Source: Cricetomys ansorgei (lineage: Eukaryota; Chordata; Mammalia; Rodentia; Nesomyidae). Taken from it: 64,000 nt of DNA. The stretch is taken from NCBI GenBank assembly GCA_026225945.1, contig JAMJFZ010000320.1:8065001-8129000 (forward strand), in the 5' to 3' direction. Below, one piece after another: positions 21,300 through 31,924 of the stretch (positions are counted from its first letter, which is position 1; each line of letters begins with the position of its first letter). The position numbers and the translations under genes were made by a program. Below the pieces are notes generated by a model, which saw only the letters and a list, made by a program, of their open reading frames with translations, did no database searches and was not told the DNA's origin.

Positions 21300-21965
21300 G
21301 TACTGCTACAAAATGATATCTGTACTCTTCCTTTTCCTTCCATTTCACAAAGCCAGCCAACACCTGCAGCCAACTCAGACACCCCAGTAAAGTGGCCATC
21401 CAGTCCAGAATGTTATTCTTCTCCATTGGTCATCACCACATTTGGGAGCACAGCTGAGGGGAGCCCTTGGCAACAGTGTCTCTGCTGGTCCCTTGTGCAG
21501 GGACCTCACGAGTTCCGCGGACATCTAAAGGTGAGAAGGTCGAGACGCCTTTAAGCAGCTAAGCATTTTGCTCTTAAGCCTACTCAGTCACACTGAGGAC
21601 GGTCCCACTGCTTGGAAGATGGCTCATTCACACGACTGTCAGACCCAAGCTTGTTATTCGTCCTCTCCATGTTGGCCTTTCTGCAGAGCAGTGTGGGCTT
21701 CCTCGGATTGCAGTGGCTGTATTTCAAGAGTGAGTAACCAGAGATACAGGAAGCGAGATGCTGCAGCTTCTCGAGGCCTGGATACCAACTCCGTATGCAC
21801 TGGCTGAACGGTCTTATTATTTTTTAATCATTTTTGGTGTTCATCCATTGCCATGCATTTGAATATTCTCAAATAATCTCCAAAACTGTATTTAATCATT
21901 CCATCTAAATACCGACATCGAAGTGGCACAAACTCATACTTTCCCTGCAAGATCTGGATGCCTAA
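21300..21965. other. Unassigned sequence
   Basis: No family recognised. Small frames here have no support as genes. Confidence 0.35.
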
Positions 21966-21977
21966 AAGTTTGGTAGT

Positions 21978-22192
21978 TTGGGGACCAGCAAGATGGCTCA
22001 GTGGTTAAGAGCTTGCGCTGTTCCCGTGGAATCTGAGTCTGGTTCCTGGCACCCATGGGTCAGTCACAGTCACCTGTAACTCTAGTTCCATGAGATACAA
22101 TACCCTCTTCTGGCCTCCAAGGGCACTCATGTGTACAAACACACACACACACATACACACACACAATTAAAAACCAAAATAAAATTGTTTTT
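21978..22192 (+). mobile_element. B3 (B2-clade) SINE
   Basis: GGGGACCAGCAAGATGGCTC, GTGGTTAAGAGCTTGCGC, GGTTCCTGGCACCCATGG, CCCTCTTCTGGCCTCCAAGG, then a (CA)n tail at 22138-22166 and an A-rich end. Confidence 0.9.
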
Positions 22193-22599
22193 ATAAAGTT
22201 GGAAATGTTGTTGAAAACTTTCATACTTTGAAGAAACTGGGGTTGGAATGGCGGTGTATTTCTGCGATCCCAGGACTCTGACGGCTACTGCAGAAGTGTG
22301 AGGTCGTGGTTGAACAACTGCTTAGACCAGATTCAAAGGGGGACATTGGGACCCCCCTTCTTCACAGAAAGAGGAGCTACTGCAAGTGTCTGCTATGTGT
22401 CAGGCACAGGGAGGGGGGAGAAAACGTGCTGAGCACAAGCTGTGTACCAGCATTTGTGTACGATCTCATTTAAACCTTAAAAATGTATAACGTGTGAGAT
22501 GATAGACCCCAAAGACACCCACGTCCGGCTTCCTGGGACCCGTGGCTCGGACACACTATTTGTGAAGACATTATGTTAGTTGGCCATGGGAATTAGAGT

Positions 22600-22676
22600 T
22601 GCAGGGGGCATGTGAGAGGACAAAAGCACTTGTCATACAACCAAGACAACCTGAGTCCAATCCCTGGAGCCCATGC
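22600..22676 (+). mobile_element. B2-clade SINE fragment cut by ORR1
   Basis: CATGTGAGAGGACAAAAGC, ACTTGTCATACAACC and AGTCCAATCCCTGGAGCCC. The element stops where the ORR1 LTR begins. Confidence 0.6.
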
Positions 22677-23045
22677 GTGGTATTTTGAATGAGAATGGCC
22701 CCCAGAGGCTCATATATTTGAATGCTTGGTCACCAGGGAGTGAAACTGTTTGAAAGGATTATAGGGATTAGGAGGTGTGGCCTTGTTGGAGGAAATGTGT
22801 CACTGGGGGTGGGCTTTGAGATTTTAAAATCCTAGGCCAAGCCCAGTCTTGTTCTCTCTGCCTGTGGATCAAGATTTAGCTCTCAATTACTCCAGCACCA
22901 CGCCTGTCTGCCATCATGCTCTCCACCATGATGATAATGAACTAAGCCTCTGAAACTGTTAGCCAGCCCCCAATTGAATGCTTTCTCTTATAAGAGTTAA
23001 CTCAGTCACAGTGTCTCTTCATAGCAATAGAACAGTGACTAGACA
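22677..23045 (+). mobile_element. ORR1-type MaLR LTR, nearly full length
   Basis: TTTTGAATGAGAATGGCCCC, AATGCTTGGTCACCAGGG, GAGGTGTGGCCTTGTTGGAG, CACTGGGGGTGGGCTTTGAG, CCATCATGCTCTCCACCATG and the AGCAATAGAACAGTGACTAG end. Well preserved. Confidence 0.9.
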
Positions 23046-23059
23046 TCATGTTAATGGGA

Positions 23060-23246
23060 GGGGAGCACTGGATAGATGGCTCAGCAGTTAAGAGAATTTG
23101 GCTGCTTTTTCAGAGGTCCTAAGTTTAATTCCCAGCATGACCTGGCAGTTCACAATCTGATGCCCTCTTCTGGTGTGCAGACATACATGCAGACAAAGCA
23201 CCTGTACACATAAAATACATAAATAAATAAATCTTTAAAAAAATAC
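23060..23246 (+). mobile_element. B3 (B2-clade) SINE
   Basis: GCACTGGATAGATGGCTCAG, CTTTTTCAGAGGTCCTAAG, TTAATTCCCAGCATG, CTGATGCCCTCTTCTGGTG and AAATAAATAAATCTTTAAAA. It follows the ORR1 by only about 15 bp. Confidence 0.93.
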
Positions 23247-23409
23247 ATGCTGGGTTCAGAGGCTCACTTTTATAACCCAGCATTCACACTGCAGGGGCAG
23301 GGATGGGAGAAAGGGCCAGATTCTTGCACATACTGCACAGTAGCAGAAATAATAATTGTCACACCTAAACAAGCAGGAGAGAGAACCCATTCTCACAAGT
23401 TGTCCTCCG

Positions 23410-23567
23410 AAGGTGGTGGCACACGCCTTTAATCCCAGCACTTGGGAGGCAGAGGCAGGAGGATCTCTGTGAGTTTGAGGCCAGCCTGGTCTACAGAGTG
23501 AGTTCCAGGACAGCCAGAGTTACAACAGAGAAACCCAGTCTCAAAAAATAAACAAACAAACAAAAAT
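23410..23567 (+). mobile_element. B1 SINE
   Basis: Well preserved B1: GGTGGTGGCACACGCC, GCACTTGGGAGGCAGAGGC, GAGTTTGAGGCCAGCCTGG. It has the TACAACAGAGAAAC variant and an AAACAAACAAACAAAAA tail. Confidence 0.93.
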
Positions 23568-23869
23568 GTTGCAGACAGAGTCAAGGTTGTTCATTGGCTC
23601 TCCTTGAGACAGGGGATCATTCTGTGAGTCCAATATCATAATCACAAGAGTCTCCCAAAGTACAAAACACAGAAGGAAGAGGCAAAGGGAAGCATGTGAC
23701 CATAGCAGCAGGGTCAGAATGACCTGACAGAGAGAGAGCAACTTGACCCACTCTGGCTGAAGATAGAGAAAGGGGGATATGAGCCAAGAAGCTGCCTTTA
23801 GAAGCTCCTCTTTACAGCCAAGGAATGTAGCAATCTTTCACTTTTACACTCTCGCTGTGATGTATCTGG

Positions 23870-24200
23870 TTGCATGTTTGCAAAATACCTAAAGATGGCT
23901 GGAACAATAAAGACATTTAGTTATCTGGTGCAAGGAGATGTCCAGTGGCAGCTCAGTGAGGTGGCCTGGACTCCTGACTCTTCCCTATGCTGTGCTCAGC
24001 ATGTTGCTTCTAATCTTAGGGTTGTTGCTTCATGGTTGCAAGCCGGCTGCTACAGTCCAAGCGTCTTGTCCTCAGGCAACATCATTCAAGGCAAGAGACA
24101 GGCAAGGGATGGACACAGAGAGTTCATGGCTTTTATCAGGATGCAAAGAATTTCTCCAAATAGAATCTCCTTGTCAGAACTCTGGCATGGCCACTCCTAA
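23870..24200 (-). mobile_element. Possible ancient mammalian repeat
   Basis: TTCATGGTTGCAAGCCGGCTG, CTACAGTCCAAGCGTC and GGCTTTTATCAGG resemble an old mammal-wide element also suspected at 46.87-47.18 kb. I cannot name the family, and the orientation is a guess. Confidence 0.35.
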
Positions 24201-24229
24201 CAGCAAGGGGAAATAGGAAAGGCAGCCCT

Positions 24230-25590
24230 AGATAAAGAAGCGTCCTGCTTAGTTTGGCCGATCATAGTTTAAATGGATCTGGGGAGGGGCCCACTATCCT
24301 TGAACCCAAGGGCTCTGTAGCTCTATTAGACAAACTCAGGTTCCATGTTGTGTTAGCAAAGAATTATGGTGGGGAAGAGGAGAAAGCCTATGAGCCACAC
24401 ATGATAACATACATATCTCATATGTGACCCTGAGATGTTCAGCTGGGCCTTCTGAGGCCATTAAGGTAGAAGCAGTCACCCGGCTCTGCCTGACCACCAT
24501 TCTTCCTGCTTTCTTCTGATGAATGTGCCTTGGTCTTCCTTTGGCATATAGCCAATATCTCAACTCCTGGGACCCAAGTCTTGGATTGAAACGTCTGATG
24601 TTTGGGGGACCCTGGTCAGTAATCTCTTGAAAGGTGATGGGGCACAGACCAGTGTCATCTGGTAAGTCCCAAGCATCAGGGTAGTGGTGGGAAGACCAGA
24701 GGTGTCAACAAACTGTGACTTTGGCTTTCAAAGGGCTAGTTGGCCTGGCTAAGAGAAGAGCAGTTCCTGACATGAAAAGGTAGGCTTGCTCAAAGGCCTG
24801 ATTCCAGGTGAGGCTCATCTGCATCTCACACTGGTGGGCTTGCATTTCCCAGGCCTGGTGCTAATGAGCCACCACGTCAGTGGGACTCTGGTATGCTGTT
24901 CCAACTGGAGTCCTGGTTGCCTTCCCTGGGAAGCTTTCCTTACCTCCTGATGACGTGAGGCCCAGCCTTTGCCTCTACTGACCTTGGACAAACTCTGTCA
25001 TCACGCCATCTCCAGTTTGCCCAGTGCCTTGCTGTATGTGTGTACCTGCCTCTCCTGCTAGGCTGTGAAGGTCCTTGTGGCACGCTCAGAGCAAGGGCTC
25101 TGCACTGCTGCCTTTCCTAGTGTGACCGTTTTCAAGCCCTGGCACTCCCCTCGGAGAAGCAGGATAATGATACAGGTCGGTTTCCAGAGGAGGCTGGAGG
25201 CTGCTCTGACACCAACATTTAGTGGCTTTAACAAAACACTTTTCTTTGACCCTTACAGCTAAGTCAGAAATCTGATATGGATCTCTGTTCAGTATCAAGA
25301 CGAAAGTCTGTTCTTAAGCCTCACAAGAGCTTCCCTAGACATCCTCACCAACGCCATTATCTCAGAAGCCCCTGCTGACAGGGTTTCAGCAGCTAGCCAT
25401 CACTGCCCTCTCTGGAGGCAGGCCAGGCGCCCGCACCTCCTGTTGATAAACCATGACACCCTCTGACAGCCAGGTACACTGTATCACTGGCTGGGTACTG
25501 TTCCCTCTGCAATGCCCAAAGGAATGTGGTATAATTCGGTTATTTGGGAGATATTAAAGAAAAATATCGTATGAGAGATCTTTTCAAGTT
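24230..25590. other. Unassigned, apparently unique sequence
   Basis: About 1.35 kb without clear repeats; 25170-25330 may be a very decayed MLT1-like LTR. No exon signal noticed. Confidence 0.35.
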
Positions 25591-25599
25591 CTTTGAAGT

Positions 25600-25811
25600 T
25601 TTTTAAAAATTCTATGTGTATGGGTTTTCCTGCAGGTATGTTTTCCCTTTATATTTTGATTTTCCTGCATGTATGTCTGTGTACCACAAGAGTGCCTGGC
25701 CAGAAGAGTTACAGACAATTGTAAGCAGCCACATGGGTGCTGAGACCAGAACCTGGATCCTCTGGAAGAGCAGCCGATGCTCTTAGCCGCTGAGCCATCT
25801 CTCTCTAGCCC
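25600..25811 (-). mobile_element. B3 (B2-clade) SINE
   Basis: Antisense: GCAGCCACATGGGTGCTGAG, ACCTGGATCCTCTGGAAGAG, CAGCCGATGCTCTTAGCC and GCTGAGCCATCTCTCT. The A-tail end carries a short duplicated TTTTCCTGCA(G/T)GTATG segment. Confidence 0.9.
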
Positions 25812-25929
25812 TGGATTGTGTTTGTTGTCGCTTTGTTTTGCTACATGTAAACAAACATGTGTCATTTGATACATGTAAACAAACAAAAATGTTTTGTTTT
25901 TGTTTTAAGATAACAAAGAAGACAGATAT

Positions 25930-26048
25930 AGTTACACATTCCTACAGTCCCAGCCCTTGGAAGGCTGAGGCAGGAGGATACTTGTGAGTTCCAAGCCAGA
26001 CTGGGCTACACAGTGAGTTTCATGAGACCCTGTCTCAAAAAAGAAAAC
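25930..26048 (+). mobile_element. B1-type SINE (old)
   Basis: AGTCCCAGCCCTTGGAAGG, CTGAGGCAGGAGGATAC, GGGCTACACAGTGAG and GAGACCCTGTCTCAAAAAAG. Confidence 0.85.
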
Positions 26049-26059
26049 CTTGAAAAGCA

Positions 26060-26730
26060 TAAAGATAACGGAATCATGAGAGTCCAGTCTTATACCAGGA
26101 CAGTCGCCGGGCTGGCTTCTGACAAATGGAACTGAATACAAGTCTACCCAAGAGCTATTCGGCAACTTGTACAGACATTCACGAGCATCCTAGAGGACTG
26201 AGGCTGATATTTTCATAGTTTGATAAGGAGACAAAATAAACTGATGAAGAGTGAGGTTTTTACGAACTGTAAGAGTAACGGCAATAGTTTTTTACCCCGG
26301 CACGCACCGTGCGGTTTTGGCTAACGCTCCCACTGGGTCAGCTTGATGCCACACACCCACCCTAAGGAGGCCGCTCAAGTTCTGGTTGCCACATTTCAGG
26401 ATTTTTCTGAGTCCATTCGTCGGGAAGGGTAACTTGGAAGTCAGTACAGGGGAAATCTCAACACTGGAAAACTGAACCGGTGATAACTCATTTCCTGGTA
26501 ACCAGCACACTACTGGCAGAGCAGGAATCTGGCGGGATAATGATGCTAACATTTAACCACAACAATTAGGACTCCAACAACAGGGAACGGAAGGCCCGGC
26601 GTGTCGGGCTGAAAAGTGAGAGTGTTGAGCGACTACTCCACAAGCAATAGACTAATAAATTAATTCATAATAATAGCAATAATAATAGTGTGTCGTGTAA
26701 CAGGAGCGGGGTAAGGACACAGCCGAAACC
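26060..26730. other. Unique sequence upstream of the candidate exon
   Basis: No repeat recognised. It includes a GC-richer portion with CpGs (26560-26640) and an AATAAT-rich portion (26650-26690) just before the candidate start codon. Possible 5' untranslated or promoter region, inferred only from position. Confidence 0.35.
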
Positions 26731-26856
26731 ATGTCTAAGATTCGCCACGTCTCCAAGTACAAAAATGTAATCGATGTCACGGCTTCCAGCTCAAACCTGC
26801 GTTATGCAAATATCAGAGTCCTGAGCCTGACTGGCCCGGAATACATTTGCAAGAAG
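26731..26856 (+). CDS. Candidate first coding exon, gene not identified
   Basis: Forty-two codons from an ATG in an acceptable context (A at -3) to AAG|GTAACC, a plausible splice donor at 26857; the frame runs on past the donor, as expected at an exon-intron junction. The peptide starts MSKIRHVSKYKN and ends GPEYICKK: basic, no signal peptide or membrane segment. The Ser-Lys-(Ile/Tyr)-(Arg/Lys)-(His/Asn) pattern loosely recalls the short N-terminal segment of coronin-family proteins, but the rest does not match any coronin I know, so I name no function. Codon use with several CpG-containing codons (CGC, ACG, CCG, CGT) is unlike the surrounding DNA. It is not part of any repeat I recognise. 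It could also be a chance frame. Confidence 0.4.
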
Positions 26857-26859
26857 GTA

Positions 26860-27790
26860 ACCTATTTTAAAGGCATTTGCACATGTGTGCTTGCACTTTG
26901 GGGGTCACTGAAAGGCTCCCACACAGCAAAGCATGAGAAGTCAATCCACCTACCAGCCCAGGGGACACGGATAACGGCAATGCTTCTGTGGTATTTAAGA
27001 CAGAGGACTGTAGTCGGGTGTGCGATGTGGAGGAGCCCACACTCCAGCAATGCACGGGGTGTCTCAGGTCCTCCCCTCTCTGTCTGGCTCCGGATCGTCA
27101 TGGTCTCTCTGTTCTTCAGTCAACATTTGGTGTTAAACAAAAGCTTTTCTTATGGAGCTGAGGAAGTCTTTGTGATAAGTCACCTCCCTCTGCCATTTAT
27201 TCCACGATCTCGTGTCAATAAGGGAGAATCTGAGGATTTCCAGGGTGTGCTCAGCTTCCCCACCCCCACCCCCAAAAACTGGCATGACAGACTTGCACTT
27301 TGAGCTGTAAAAAAATCTCTAACCTGCCAATGAAAGCTACTCCCAGGGGAGCTTGGTATTTTACATGAGCTGCTTAAAATAAAGCAGCTCATCAAAACCA
27401 CAGGCCCACTGCACATTCTAGAGAATTCTACCAGAGCAGACATGTAGAGTATGTCCGAAGCATAAGACCATTCTCTGTCAACACCTACTGGACAGAATGA
27501 AATGCAAGCAAATGAACGATAAGCCTGGGCTCTGGGGGGGGGGGAGGGGGAGGCGGGATGCCTCTAGAGGGGTTGCATAGGAGCAAAGGGTGTGTTGTTT
27601 CTAAGCGACCCATGAAGGTCCCTTTTAGATGCTCATAGGGTACTGGGTAGCATCCCCACAGACCTTCTGTTCCTCTGCCCAAAGCTGTTGAGGCAGACAC
27701 CTGTCCCCGAGACACAGCAGGCTGCCCCTCAGAAGGCCCTGCTGCCCTTGGTGATGTCAGAGGCAGGACAGGATTAGAAAATAGTTCCAG
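26860..27790. other. Unassigned sequence downstream of the candidate exon
   Basis: If the candidate exon is real this is intron. It contains an 11-bp perfect inverted repeat at 27365-27392 and a G-rich run at 27534-27550. No repeats recognised. Confidence 0.4.
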
Positions 27791-27792
27791 GG

Positions 27793-27907
27793 CTGAGCAC
27801 ACTTTGGAGGCAGAGTCAGGCAGATTTCTAAGTTTGAGGCCAGCCTGGTTTACAGAGAGAGTTCCAGGACGGCCAGGGCTACATAGAGAAAACCTGTCTC
27901 AAAAAAA
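27793..27907 (+). mobile_element. B1 SINE, 5' truncated
   Basis: CACTTTGGAGGCAGAGTCAGG, TTTGAGGCCAGCCTGG, GTTCCAGGACGGCCAGGGC and AACCTGTCTCAAAAAAAC. Confidence 0.88.
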
Positions 27908-28017
27908 CTAAAATGAAAAGAGAAGAAAAAGAAAGAAGGAAAGAAAGGAAAGGAAAAAAAAAGAAAGAAGAGGAAAGGAAAGGAGGGAGGAAGGAAGAAA
28001 GGGAGGGAGAGAGGGGG
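27908..28017 (+). repeat. GA-rich purine tract
   Basis: Almost pure purine (GAAA, GAAG, GGAA, GGGA mixtures) extending from the B1 A-tail, about 110 bp. Confidence 0.9.
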
Positions 28018-28119
28018 GTTGGACCAGGAGCAGCTGGCATTCTCCTACTCTAGGATGGAGACTCCAGCCTTTAACTCTGTCCTCCAAAAACATAAGGAAG
28101 CGCTACGGGGTTTCCTCTC

Positions 28120-28340
28120 CAGCACCCTGCACGCTTCTGCTTGCTAACTTGATCCAGGCTGCTTTTCTCCACCCACTCCCTTGCTCTCCCCCCTCCAGAA
28201 AGCCTTCCCCAGGCGGCAGCCCTTCCAAAGCTGGGTCAGATGACCTCCTCTATCTCTGAATCGCTGTGTCTGACTCCACACTGTCACACGGATGGGCCTC
28301 CAGAAAGTGCTGAGTCAATGTTGACCCAGGAAACAAATGG
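28120..28340 (-). mobile_element. Possible L2 fragment
   Basis: GAAAGCCTTCCCCAGGCGG, ACCTCCTCTATCTCTG and CTGACTCCACACTG fit the loose antisense L2 pattern. Very diverged. Confidence 0.35.
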
Positions 28341-28349
28341 CCAGCTGTA

Positions 28350-29640
28350 AAGCGTGACTTGGAGCGCAACGGATCGATACAGACAGGAGGGCTCTACGGG
28401 CAGGAGACCACAGATGGATAAAAGGAAATCTGGGGACCTAGGAACTGTCGGGAGTCACGTGGCTGTGTACATGCATGGAAATTCATGAAGCTGTAACTTA
28501 GCGAGGGTATAATTTGTTGCATGTAAATTATAGACAATAAGGATTATTTTATTGTTGTTGTGGACGAGGTAAGAAAAAGAAAGGGGGAGGGCAGAAATAA
28601 AGAAAGCAGCAGGTTCCATTTCACGAAACCCCAGTGTAGGGGGGTTGGGCTGAGGTGCAGGGACTTCCTTTTTTAATAAAGTACTGTCTTGGTAGATTAA
28701 AGGCCACATGTAGAAACCGAGACCTCGGAAGATCTAAAGAAGACCAACAGACAGATGACCCTTCACTCCCGAAACCTGCACGCCTTCCCTTATCAACGGG
28801 GGTCTGAGGAGCGGTTGCAGCGCAGAGACAACTGCTCTGCCCCGGGAGGAATACAAAGGCACCAGACAGACCTGCTGAAGAGGAAGGATGGAGGGACTAC
28901 TGCAGGGAGAGGAGTGAGGGGCGGGTAACTTCCCTGCCACAGGCCACAGGGCGCTTGGTTCACGGAAACCCCATCTTGACCCATCAAGGCCACTTTTGCT
29001 TTTTTTGAGATTAAGAACTTGAGCTTAAAAAAAAAAACCAACTTGACGTTTTCAGGAAATATTTTAGGTTAACACAATCCTAATTTCAGCAAAGGAAAAC
29101 TTTTTTTCCTTTAAGAAAGCATCAAGCCTAAATGGAAAGGTTGATCATTTTTGTTGACAGTAAAATTAAGAGAGACTTTTCACCTAAAGGCAATGAAAAC
29201 TTAACATCTATGCTGGGAGAACACTGCAGGGACGAATCTGACAGGAGAATGTGTAACGGACACTACACATGCAATTCCTACTCGTGTTTTCAACGGTCTG
29301 CTTGCCATCTTAAAATTCTATATCTGGGCTCCTGATTCCACCCTGCCCGATGGCTCGCCCTCCACCTCCATTGGCTCCTGGCAATCCCATCACTCTGTGG
29401 GGGCGGGCAAAAGGCTTCTACATCACACTTGACTCTTCACTTGTTCTCCCGCATGTGATCCACCAGCAAAGCCCACTGTGTCTTCAAGATACACCAACTA
29501 ACTCTCCCATCTTCATAGGGCAAGCTGATCACCGCCTCTCTCTAGGATTACTGCGGTCAACCCTCGCTCGGGTCTTCTGTTTCTGCCTCACCCTCACACA
29601 GTCGAATCTCAACACAGCAGCCGAAAGGATTTCTTTAGGC
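28350..29640. other. Unassigned, apparently unique sequence
   Basis: About 1.3 kb with no recognised repeats. An AT-rich block at 28470-28560 with a GCATGTAAATTATAG octamer-like core could be regulatory, but nothing supports this beyond composition. Confidence 0.35.
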
Positions 29641-29734
29641 CAAGGTAGATTCTGTTTCTCCTCTGTAAAAAAAAAAAGAAAGAAAAAAGAAAGAAAGCTC
29701 CTACATATTTCCAACATAAATCCAGCTCCTGACG

Positions 29735-30065
29735 CTGGTCTGTGGGTTCTGGACAATCAGACCACCTCACTTAATCCCTCCTAACCGCTGTTTGCCCTGT
29801 CTCGACCACATGGGCCTTCTTGCTGCCTTGAACAGTCTGGACATGATCTACCTCAGGGCCTTTGCACTTGCTGTTCCCTTTTCTGGAAGTTTCTTCCCTC
29901 GGTATCTGCACACCCCTCTCCCTTCTATCTTTCAGGTCTTTGTTCAAAAGTCCTCTGTCCAGGGAGTCTTCCCTGGCCATTCAAATATCACACGACTGCT
30001 TCTCACCCCATTCTCAACTTTACTGCTTTCTATAGAACCATTTGGAATGCATACACTGTGTATAA
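29735..30065 (-). mobile_element. L2 (LINE2) 3' fragment
   Basis: Antisense L2 pattern: CTCAGGGCCTTTGCACTTGC, TGTTCCCTTTTCTGGAAG, TCTTTCAGGTCTTTGTTC and AGTCTTCCCTGGCC. The internal open frame on the plus strand is incidental. Confidence 0.75.
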
Positions 30066-31165
30066 AGAATCTATAGAACATCATATAAGTATGCCTGTTC
30101 CGTCTTCAGACATCTGCTTAGACGCCAACTCCTCAGGAAGCCTTCCATGCTCACCTGCTCTCAGGTCAACCCACCCTCAGATCATCTCCTGTTTCAGATC
30201 ATCTCCCGTTTCTTCTCACCCTAGGCTTGTAGTTGCTACTTAGTTTCATACACAGGGGCAGACTCTCACCCATCCCTGGTCATTCCCCGCAGCTAAGATT
30301 TCTCCTCAGCAGCACCTCCCCCTCCCCCCACCCCCATGGAGCCCAGCCCTGAGATCTCTCCAGAGCAGCCTCTGGGAACCCTGCCCTCACTTGCTAAGGC
30401 TGGACTCATTGCCACAATGTAACAACTGTCCTTGTCAGCCAGGTAGAAAAGAAAGTCAAGTCAACAGACTTGTGTTGGTGGGGGGGGGGGGGGTAATTGG
30501 GTAAAGTTCTGTTCTCCCATGATCCCCCACCAGGCTAACTGTCCACATGTCCATTAGGCAATTGACCTCTAAGCTCCACCCACCTTTCCCTGAAGCCTTT
30601 GCAGTAAGTCTTTTGCCTTCCCCTAACTTTGTTTTTTTCTTCTTCTTTCTTCCTATAGCGTAGGTGGTGATAGAGATGATTTTAGACCTAAAGAAATGTT
30701 TCAGACATTTAACTGCCATTGTAACAGACCCATCTAAGTTAATATGGCCATACACAACATCTTGGTTTTCTAGAATGTTCTCTGTGGGCAAGTTAGCTGC
30801 TCTTCTGCTACTTCACTGCCATTGAGAGTAACAGTTCCCTCAGACCACACAGACTCACTCGCTGACAAGCACACTGTTAATAAGCAGTTTACAACATGTA
30901 ATTATAAGTCCCTTAAGGCTTCAGTTCTCTGAATTTTTTAGATGATCTGCTCACACAGTACAGGAAACATTTTCTTAAGTTAGACAACAACATTCAAAGA
31001 TGCCTTTGTTTTGCGTAGGGTGGGTATTAGAAAACAAGATTCTCTCAACGCCTGGCTGGGTAGATGATGAAGATAAATGAAGTCCCAGGTACCAGCTCTG
31101 TAGAGGAGGGGCAGACTTTATTGGGTTCTTGGCCTCAATCATCCAAGCATGCAATGCCTCAAAAA
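30066..31165. other. Unassigned sequence with a G14 run
   Basis: Mostly unique. A run of 14 G at 30480-30493 stands out. No exon recognised. Confidence 0.35.
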
Positions 31166-31169
31166 GTTC

Positions 31170-31290
31170 AGCCAGGGCCGGAAACATGGCTCAGCAGGCA
31201 AAGCACTTCCTGCTCTTCCAGAGAAGTCTGGTTCCTCACACCCATGCCAGGCAGCTCCACGGGACCTGACATCCATAAGGATGCCAGGTT
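31170..31290 (+). mobile_element. B2-clade SINE, interrupted
   Basis: GGGCCGGAAACATGGCTCAG, AAAGCACTTCCTGCTCTTCC and CCTGACATCCATAAG. It stops close to the antisense B1, with its A-rich tail (31465-31498) on the far side, so the B1 probably inserted into its 3' end. Confidence 0.7.
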
Positions 31291-31308
31291 TACATTTTTA
31301 TTTGTTTA

Positions 31309-31455
31309 CTTTTTTTTTTTCTAGACAGGGTTTATCTGTGTAACCCTGGATGTCCTAGAACTCACTCCGTAGATCAGGCTGGCCTCGAACTTAGATATCA
31401 CCTGCCTCTGCCTCCTGACTGCTGGGATTAAAGGTATGTGCCTCTACTGCCTAGC
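31309..31455 (-). mobile_element. B1 SINE
   Basis: Antisense: TTTTTTTTTTCTAGACAGGG, TGGATGTCCTAGAACTCACT, CAGGCTGGCCTCGAACTTAG and CTGGGATTAAAGGTATGTG. The sides share CCAGGTTTA / CCAGGTTAA, a possible target duplication. Confidence 0.93.
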
Positions 31456-31724
31456 CAGGTTAAAATTTTTTAAAATTTAAAAAAAAAAAAAAAAAAAACT
31501 TTAAATGCGTCAGCCAACTCATTTTGGGTAACACTGACTTTATAAACAAGAGTCCATTTCTAATAACAAGCTAACTAACTAACTCACCGCTGCTGCTGTC
31601 TGTGCTAACGGGTGCTGATAAGGACACAGCAAACGGGAACTTCCAGCCAGGTCTCCAAGCGTGACCCGACGAATCTGGTAGACTGTTCCACATCTGCCCC
31701 TGGATTCCTACCTGGCTCAGGCAG

Positions 31725-31920
31725 CTGCAGTGTCTGTAACACGGCAACCGTAGGCTGCATGGCTTAAGAAACAAACACTTAGCCATCGAGTCTGGAGGCT
31801 GAGTGGTTTACCATCCAGGAACTGGCAGATCTAGGGGGGCTGCTGAATGCCTCCTCAATGACTCATACATGAGAGGCTTCTGTTCCTCTTCTGCCATCCA
31901 AGCATTAACCAAGGCTAACA
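31725..31920 (-). mobile_element. MLT1-like fragment
   Basis: CTGTAACACGGCAACCGTAGG, CATGGCTTAAGAAACAAACAC and GTCTGGAGGCTGAG resemble antisense MLT1/MST. Decayed. Confidence 0.45.
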
Positions 31921-31924
31921 CTGC

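Noticed and set aside
26731..27303. Treating the whole 190-codon frame as one coding exon
   Set aside because: After residue 42 the frame passes a splice-donor-like site, and the remaining residues show no coding character; only the first 42 codons are proposed.
29350..29784. 144-codon plus-strand frame
   Set aside because: It crosses an A-rich simple stretch (Lys-rich part) and the start of an antisense L2 fragment; no splice or domain support.
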